Program-made: the position numbers and the translations under genes
Notes under the pieces: model-generated
The model's input: only the letters and a program-made list of their open reading frames with translations
Database searches by the model: none
Told to the model about the DNA's origin: nothing
Shown here: in pieces, positions 36,788-43,067 of the stretch
How the letters are laid out: every line of letters starts with the position of its first letter
How positions within the stretch are numbered: position 1 is the first letter of the stretch
From: Bacteroidaceae bacterium
GTDB taxonomy: Bacteria; Bacteroidota; Bacteroidia; Bacteroidales; Bacteroidaceae
Direction: 5' to 3'
DNA: 43,067 bases
NCBI GenBank assembly: GCA_017503235.1
Contig: JAFVTL010000112.1
Span: forward strand, 1 to 43,067

Positions 36788-36997
36788 TCAAAGAGAATCT
36801 TTGTTTCCCATCCAGTTGTTTTTCAGTTTGTTCTCAAAGTCGTCCAATTTCCGGTCCACCACATGCTCTATGTGTTCATCGAACTGTTCAAGGATGATTT
36901 CATCCTCCATGATTTTCTTTACCAGCCCTATGGAGTATTCCATGGCTTGTGCATGACGTTTCCTGTTCTTTTCCGGCACCTTGTTTTCTTCCATCAC
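36788..36997 (-). CDS. Small helical protein, 69 aa
   Basis: Starts MMEENKVPEKNRKRHAQAME and is highly charged and helical, with no signal peptide. I do not recognise the family. It is supported as a real gene by its own promoter with paired direct repeats (37017-37083), its own terminator, and its position directly behind the TPR-AraC regulator. Confidence 0.72.
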   Translation of the reverse strand: MMEENKVPEKNRKRHAQAMEYSIGLVKKIMEDEIILEQFDEHIEHVVDRKLDDFENKLKNNWMGNKDSL

Positions 36998-37016
36998 TAC
37001 CCTTATTATGACAGCA

Positions 37017-37083
37017 CAAAGGTAAAGTGAAAGCTACAAAAAGACCATGCAGAATGAGGCAAGTCTCATGCAGAATGAAGCAA
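37017..37083 (-). promoter_or_regulatory. Promoter with paired 17-bp direct repeats, 69-aa gene
   Basis: A TACCTTTG -7 box (37024-37017) is preceded, 21 bases upstream, by TTGCCTCATTCTGCATG (37062-37046) and TTGCTTCATTCTGCATG (37083-37067), 21 bp apart. One copy is identical to a copy at 36509-36525. The repeats sit within 30 bases of the regulator's stop codon. Two-turn spacing upstream of the promoter is typical of AraC-family activator sites. Confidence 0.85.
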
Positions 37084-37090
37084 AAAGGGG

Positions 37091-38761
37091 CTAAACTGTC
37101 CGCCCATCCATTCCCTCACGATACTGGGTAGGAGATTTTCCGAACATCCGCCGGAAGGATCGGGAAAAACTGGTAGCATCCTCAAATCCGCACTGCATGG
37201 CCAGTTCGGAGATGGACACTTCCTTCTGTCCTTCGAGGACGAGGCGTGCCTGTTCCATACGGATGCGCTGCACATACTGCTGGGTAGTGATGCCGGTAAT
37301 GGATTTCACCTTGCGGTTGAGATTGCTCCTTGAGACACACATGTCCGAAGCCAAGGTTTCGACAGAGAAATTGCCCTGCGGCATCCGCCTGATGACGAGA
37401 GTGACAATCTTGTTCAAGAATTCCTTATCCGAACGGGACAACAGTTTTTCTTCTTGTAAATCAGCGACCGCTTCTTCCTTGACATCTTCCGCATGACCGG
37501 CCGCATCCCTCAGCTGACGAATGATGGTATTCAACGCCGCCTCACGCAGCTTCATCCGACGATGCATATATATCCACACCAATACAGCCAGGAGCAGCAT
37601 GCCACCAATGCCACAAAGAATGGAAATCCGAGTACGGACACGCTGAATCTCGTTTTCCTGTTGCAACCAATCCGAACCGAACTCGGCATTGTAGCGTGCC
37701 AGACTCTCTGCGGTTGCCTGGTTGTAAAGTGTATCCTTCAGGTCGTTGAAACGATCCAGCTCCATCTTGGCACTATCGGGATACTGGCTCCAAAAGCTTT
37801 CATAAAGTCCTTTGCGTGCATGCATTTCGTTATGCTTGTCTCCCATCCGCACAAACAGGTCGGCCGCTTCGCGATAATAGGGAATCGCTTCCAACGGCCT
37901 TTCTTGAGAGAGCAACGCCATGCCCATCTTGTTGCAGGCTATGCCCAACGACTGGACATTCTGCGTCTGACGGAAATACGGAATGACTTCTGACAGAACC
38001 TGCTCGGCGTCCGCATAGTCGTGATGACCGATAAGTACGGAAGCCTTCTGTGCCAGGCGCACCATCAGGCGGTCGGTGCTTCCCAACTTCCTTTCCACCT
38101 CGCACGCCTGGTCAATGTATTGAATGGCTTTCTCATCATCTCCCTGTGCATGATACACTTCGGAAGCCATGCCCAACAATACAGCCATACGTGCAGGGTT
38201 TTCGGCTTTATGAGCCATCTCAAGACCTTTCAGAATGTATTTCTCGGCTTCGTAGGGTTGGTTTGCTCCGATATAGATGCCGGCAATCGTATTGAGGGAA
38301 GAGCTCATGAGGTCGGGGTCGCCGCTTTGTTCATCTATCCGATAACAACGCTTGGCATACTCGGCGGCCGCCTCGTATTGAGTCGTCCGGAAATAGCCGA
38401 GTGCCAGCAGATTCAGACAATTGGCTTCAACATCCGTTCCCTCGCACAAAGGAAGCGCCAGTTCTCCATATTGCAAAGCATCGTGATAGTTGCCGGAGGC
38501 ATAATAGTGCTCGGCCGTCCAATACCATACTTGTTGGCAGAGAGTATCGGGATGTGTCCGGTCATCAAAGCAAAGAAGTCCATCGGTCAATTCCTCCTGA
38601 TGATAGGTTTCCATCAACCGATTGGCGGCTTGAAGGCGTTCCTGTCCTTCACCCGTCTTGAACCGGCTCAACAAGGCCGCCACTTCTTTTCCCTCGGATG
38701 CCGCCACTTGAGAGACGGCTATAAGGCACCACACCAGTGCCGAAAGCATTCGTTTCATCAT
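37091..38761 (-). CDS. Membrane-spanning TPR sensor with AraC-type DNA-binding domain
   Basis: 556 aa. A signal peptide or first anchor (MMKRMLSALVWCLIAVSQVA) is followed by about 330 residues of TPR repeats (e.g. YHDALQYGELALPLCEGTDV, CLNLLALGYFRTTQYEAAAE), a membrane helix (about residues 379-399, CGIGGMLLLAVLVWIYMH), a short helical linker, and a C-terminal AraC HTH (about 455-550, with DMCVSRSNLNRKVKSITGI and AMQCGFEDATSFSRSFRRMF). The TPR part is therefore periplasmic and the DNA-binding part cytoplasmic, a one-component system. It is transcribed from a promoter at 39035-39066 with a long 5' leader. The likely targets are the two repeat-bearing promoters just downstream. Confidence 0.9.
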   Translation of the reverse strand: MMKRMLSALVWCLIAVSQVAASEGKEVAALLSRFKTGEGQERLQAANRLMETYHQEELTDGLLCFDDRTHPDTLCQQVWYWTAEHYYASGNYHDALQYGELALPLCEGTDVEANCLNLLALGYFRTTQYEAAAEYAKRCYRIDEQSGDPDLMSSSLNTIAGIYIGANQPYEAEKYILKGLEMAHKAENPARMAVLLGMASEVYHAQGDDEKAIQYIDQACEVERKLGSTDRLMVRLAQKASVLIGHHDYADAEQVLSEVIPYFRQTQNVQSLGIACNKMGMALLSQERPLEAIPYYREAADLFVRMGDKHNEMHARKGLYESFWSQYPDSAKMELDRFNDLKDTLYNQATAESLARYNAEFGSDWLQQENEIQRVRTRISILCGIGGMLLLAVLVWIYMHRRMKLREAALNTIIRQLRDAAGHAEDVKEEAVADLQEEKLLSRSDKEFLNKIVTLVIRRMPQGNFSVETLASDMCVSRSNLNRKVKSITGITTQQYVQRIRMEQARLVLEGQKEVSISELAMQCGFEDATSFSRSFRRMFGKSPTQYREGMDGRTV

Positions 38762-38786
38762 AATTCTTAATATTTTTGGGGAGTTA

Positions 38787-38889
38787 AAGGAGTTAAAGGG
38801 AGATAGTCACTTCGTTCCTTGGGGAGTTAAAAGCCAATAGTCTTGTTGTTGAATACATCCACAAAATGTATTGGCCTTTATCTCCATCT
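38787..38889. repeat. Dispersed repeat copy B in the regulator's 5' leader
   Basis: Shares AGGAGTTAAAGGGAGATAG, AGCCAATAGTCTTGTTG and TATTGGCCTTTATCTCC with copy A (28515-28620), in the same orientation. The left palindrome arm is less perfect here (GGGGAGTTAAAAGCCAATA). It lies between the regulator start and its promoter. Confidence 0.9.
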
Positions 38890-39034
38890 ATCTCCATTTT
38901 ACTCCTTTTATCTTCCTTTATTTCCATTTCCCTACCTTAGTTTCAACAACAAGGGAACTCGATTTTTTTATATCACTGATAGTATTTAGTTTCTCTATCC
39001 GGATCCTGCCCCTCATCAGAGCATTATCTATCGG

Positions 39035-39066
39035 CAAAAATAAAAAAGAAATCTGATAGGAACAAA
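39035..39066 (-). promoter_or_regulatory. Promoter of the TPR-AraC regulator
   Basis: On the minus strand TTTG (39066-39063), a 20-base spacer, then TATTTTTG (39042-39035): a full consensus match. It gives a ~265-base leader that contains repeat copy B and no other gene. Confidence 0.75.
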
Positions 39067-39100
39067 GAAACTTAGACTACAATTTGTAAGTTCATCCCAT

Positions 39101-40252
39101 TCATTGCACCAAAACATATGCCTGATACGACGTTTCTTCAAAGACAGGAGTCAGCGAAAGATAGCCCTGCCGGATCCTTCCATCCTGCAACACCAACGGA
39201 TGACACTCCTGCATCGCCCGATGCATCCGCAGGGCTTCGCCCGGCACCGGATAATATTCAATGACAAAGCGTCCTTGTACGTCCGGGGTTATATAATGGT
39301 CGTACAACAAACGGGAAACGACTCCCATATTCATCCGCAGGTTGATTTCCACGCAAGGATGTACCGCAAACCCCTCCTCCGTGCGACATACCATCATATC
39401 CACGCCCAAATAACCATCGTACGCATCGCCGATGACTTCAGCCAGTTTCCCCTCCAGATGTTCCCTGACACGGCAAAGCGATTCGCGGGGCACATAAACC
39501 GACAAGCGTTCTTCGATAGTTTCGTCAGCAGCCAGCAGATTCTCCTTATAGATGCCTCGTGCATCCGTCTCGAAGAAGGAATAGCCGACAAAGGAGACCT
39601 TTCCCTGACAAGCCAGGAACTCCATGGCAAAATCGACTACCTTATTATAATAAGGCTCACCCACCACATAGCCCTGCGTCTTCAGAATGTGATTGGTCCA
39701 CCCCTGTAACGGAAGGGGCAGTTCCTTCTCCACCGGCTGAATGCCCCGGCCGCTACCCGACCAGGGCGCCTTGAGCAAGGAACGGTTCCTTTCCTTGCAC
39801 CACCGGATTGTCTCCTCCAAAGAATAAAGCATACAGGATTCCCCCATCACTCCGTCTCCTTCAAACGAATGCAACACCTCTACCGCCGTAGCCCGTGCGG
39901 ACAGGGTCCGTATCCGTTGGATTTGTCCTTCTGTCGGGCAACAGGAAGCCTCCACTCCCGCTTCCTGCAAACGGCGGACCATCGAAGCGCTCCACCCCCA
40001 TGGATGCAACCGGTCATAATGAGCCCGTAGGGATACCACCCCACAAGCTTTTGGAGACAAGCCACACTCCTTCATCCAAGCGACCTGACGGAATTCGGGC
40101 AACCACACTTCGCCCTCCGAGGAAGCATACCAAAGAGGCAAAGCTGCCAAATCGTGAGCCATCTTGCGGGCGTTGGAAGGAGGCATGTAGTAGGGTCCTC
40201 CGTAGGCCAAAGCCATGTCATTTTCGGGGTTGAACAAATAAAGGCACTTCAT
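39101..40252 (-). CDS. ATP-grasp-like protein
   Basis: 383 aa from ATG 40252. Upstream in-frame starts would run past the promoter boxes into the divergent gene's promoter, and the body begins naturally with MKCLYLFNPENDMALAYGG. The middle contains LLKAPWSGSGRGI (nucleotide-binding loop), the lower part DFAMEFLACQGKVSFVGYSF, and the metal-binding end YLGVDMMVC followed by HPCVEINLRMNMG, in which Glu and Asn fit the ATP-grasp ligands. A carboxylate-amine ligase activity is likely; the substrate is unknown. It is divergent from the AAA ATPase gene. Confidence 0.78.
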   Translation of the reverse strand: MKCLYLFNPENDMALAYGGPYYMPPSNARKMAHDLAALPLWYASSEGEVWLPEFRQVAWMKECGLSPKACGVVSLRAHYDRLHPWGWSASMVRRLQEAGVEASCCPTEGQIQRIRTLSARATAVEVLHSFEGDGVMGESCMLYSLEETIRWCKERNRSLLKAPWSGSGRGIQPVEKELPLPLQGWTNHILKTQGYVVGEPYYNKVVDFAMEFLACQGKVSFVGYSFFETDARGIYKENLLAADETIEERLSVYVPRESLCRVREHLEGKLAEVIGDAYDGYLGVDMMVCRTEEGFAVHPCVEINLRMNMGVVSRLLYDHYITPDVQGRFVIEYYPVPGEALRMHRAMQECHPLVLQDGRIRQGYLSLTPVFEETSYQAYVLVQ

Positions 40253-40258
40253 ACGCCA

Positions 40259-40266
40259 CAAAAATA
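40259..40266 (-). promoter_or_regulatory. -7 box for the ATP-grasp gene
   Basis: TATTTTTG on the minus strand, close to the ATG at 40252, so the mRNA leader would be very short or absent. Confidence 0.45.
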
Positions 40267-40297
40267 CAAACTTTTCACTATATTTTGTCATGTCGAC

Positions 40298-40328
40298 TTT
40301 GCAATTCGAGGGAATATTGCTATATTTG
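40298..40328 (+). promoter_or_regulatory. Promoter of the AAA ATPase gene
   Basis: TTTG (40298-40301), a 19-base spacer and TATATTTG (40321-40328), a full consensus match. It favours the ATG at 40349 over the GTG at 40340. Confidence 0.82.
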
Positions 40329-40348
40329 CAGCCAATTAGGTGACAAGA

Positions 40349-41527
40349 ATGGAAGCTTTCTATAGGACACATAGCTATTTGGTGGAGCATACCCATGCAC
40401 CCATCCGTCGCGGACTGATGGATGAAATAGACTGGAGTGACCGTATGATAGGCATCAAAGGCACCCGAGGAGTAGGGAAAACCACCTTCCTGTTACAATA
40501 CGCCAAGGAAAAGTTCGGTACCGACCGTTCGTGTCTGTACATCAACATGAACAACTTCTACTTCTCGCAATACAGTCTGGTAGACTTTGCAGGGGAGTTC
40601 GTAAAGAGAGGCGGCAAAGTGCTCCTCATCGACCAAGTGTTCAAGTACCAGCAATGGAGCAAAGACCTTCGTGAATGCTACGACCGCTATCCGGAGCTGA
40701 AGATTGTATTCACCGGTTCATCGGTCATGCGGCTGAAGGAAGAGAACGAAGAACTGAGCGGCATCGTCAAGGTGTACTACCTCCGGGGACTTTCATTCAG
40801 AGAATTTCTGAACCTGCAAAGCGGCATGAACTTCCGTCCCTACACGCTGGATGAAATTCTGAAAGACCACGAAACCATAGCGGCCGACATTCTGAAGCAA
40901 GTGAATCCGTTGAATTACCTGCAGGACTATCTGCACCACGGCTTCTTCCCCTTCTTCCTCGAAAAAAGGAATTTCTCGGAAAATCTGCTCAAAACCATGA
41001 ACATGATGATAGAAGTGGACATCCTACTCATCAAGCAGATTGAACTGAAATATTTGTCCAAAATAAAGAAACTGCTGTACTTGTTGGCAACAGACGGGCC
41101 GGTAGCACCGAATGTCAGCCAATTGGCTACAGAAATACAGACCTCAAGAGCTACCGTCATGAACTACATCAAGTATCTGGAAGATGCACGCCTCATCAAC
41201 ATGGTCTATCCGAAAGGAGAAAGTTTCCCCAAGAAGCCATCCAAAGTCGTCATGCACAATTCCAATCTGATGTATGCCGTTTATCCCGTGAAGGTGAACG
41301 AACAGGATGTACTCGACACCTTCTTCATGAACACCCTGTACAAAGACCATAAATTGTATAAAGGTGACAAGGGAACCTCCTTCCAAGTGGACGAAGGATT
41401 ACACTTCCGAATCTGCGCCGAAGGTTGCAAGTTCAAGAACAACCCCAATGTGTATTACGCCATGCACAAACTTGAACAGGGGTATGGGAACCAAATCCCG
41501 TTGTGGTTGTTCGGTTTTTTATATTGA
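40349..41527 (+). CDS. AAA-family ATP-binding protein with DUF4143-type C-terminus
   Basis: 392 aa. Walker A is GIKGTRGVGKTTFLLQYAKE (about residues 35-54), Walker B is KVLLIDQVFKYQQW, and the sensor FTGSSVMRLK follows, all as in PF13173-type ATPases. A winged-helix segment (NVSQLATEIQTSRATVMNYI) and a DUF4143-like end follow. Such proteins are very common in Bacteroidetes with unknown roles, sometimes near mobile DNA. The Walker B acid is Asp-Gln rather than Asp-Glu, which may lower hydrolysis. Confidence 0.9.
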   Translation: MEAFYRTHSYLVEHTHAPIRRGLMDEIDWSDRMIGIKGTRGVGKTTFLLQYAKEKFGTDRSCLYINMNNFYFSQYSLVDFAGEFVKRGGKVLLIDQVFKYQQWSKDLRECYDRYPELKIVFTGSSVMRLKEENEELSGIVKVYYLRGLSFREFLNLQSGMNFRPYTLDEILKDHETIAADILKQVNPLNYLQDYLHHGFFPFFLEKRNFSENLLKTMNMMIEVDILLIKQIELKYLSKIKKLLYLLATDGPVAPNVSQLATEIQTSRATVMNYIKYLEDARLINMVYPKGESFPKKPSKVVMHNSNLMYAVYPVKVNEQDVLDTFFMNTLYKDHKLYKGDKGTSFQVDEGLHFRICAEGCKFKNNPNVYYAMHKLEQGYGNQIPLWLFGFLY

Positions 41528-41532
41528 CCTCT

Positions 41533-41563
41533 GTGTCATCCTGAACGTAGTGAAGAATGACAC
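41533..41563. repeat. Short snap-back repeat downstream of the AAA ATPase
   Basis: GTGTCAT and ATGACAC flank CCTGAACGTAGTGAAGA. It resembles the ends of the element at 27746-27857. Confidence 0.75.
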
Positions 41564-41604
41564 TAAAAACGTAATAGTAAATTTAGTATTAACTAACATA
41601 ATAA

Positions 41605-43067
<1,463 letters not shown>

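Overview
The window reads as a chromosome segment from a Bacteroidaceae member (Bacteroides or Phocaeicola type). The reasons are TAnnTTTG -7 promoter boxes, no strong reliance on Shine-Dalgarno sites, long SecA, DUF4105/Lnb, fimbrillin-like lipoproteins, membrane-spanning TPR-AraC regulators, and many short snap-back intergenic repeats. The genus is inferred from gene content, not from a marker gene.

Layout. 1-1681 is the 3' part of valS. 1928-9738 (minus) holds a small hypothetical gene, a DUF6340-like lipoprotein, secA, and a coupled pair: a DUF4105/Lnb-type membrane protein followed by an alkaline-phosphatase-fold protein that has lost nearly all catalytic residues. 9882-17437 (plus) is an envelope block: coaX, an outer-membrane barrel, a TPR protein, lptC, a CNNM/CorC-type protein and a PpiD/SurA-type foldase. 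17438-18201 has no intact gene but carries a strictly 23-bp-periodic array of four palindromes and a decayed ExbB-like remnant. 18202-21005 (minus) holds an S9 peptidase and a nitroreductase. 21126-27550 (minus) is a branched-chain amino acid operon, ilvD-ilvB-ilvN-acyl-ACP thioesterase-ilvC, preceded by a promoter, a 32-codon leader peptide rich in Leu/Ile/Val, and a mutually exclusive antiterminator/terminator. 27942-28508 is a SlyD-like FKBP.

28.5-38.9 kb is the accessory region of most interest. A tight five-gene minus-strand operon encodes a PqqD/RRE-like protein, a PF14907-type nucleotidyltransferase, an ABC exporter, an HPr-kinase/PEPCK-like kinase and an S24/S26-type peptidase. This is the set of accessory parts found around kinase-bearing lasso-peptide clusters, but no lasso cyclase or B2 protease is present. 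Just upstream lies a separate set: a membrane-spanning TPR-AraC regulator, a 69-aa protein, a 437-aa secreted protein, a 46-aa peptide with a YxxP leader-like start, and a fimbrillin-like lipoprotein. The 69-aa and 437-aa genes have matching promoters, each with two 17-bp direct repeats at 21-bp period upstream of a TACCTTTG box. They are good candidates for operators of the adjacent regulator. The whole 10-kb block is bracketed by two directly oriented copies of one ~105-bp repeat. I infer a regulated peptide modification, processing and export system, with the 46-aa peptide as candidate substrate; the substrate link is not proven by the sequence.

39101-43067 holds an ATP-grasp-like protein, a divergent AAA ATPase with DUF4143-type architecture, and the 5' part of a pyruvate:ferredoxin oxidoreductase gene that runs off the end.
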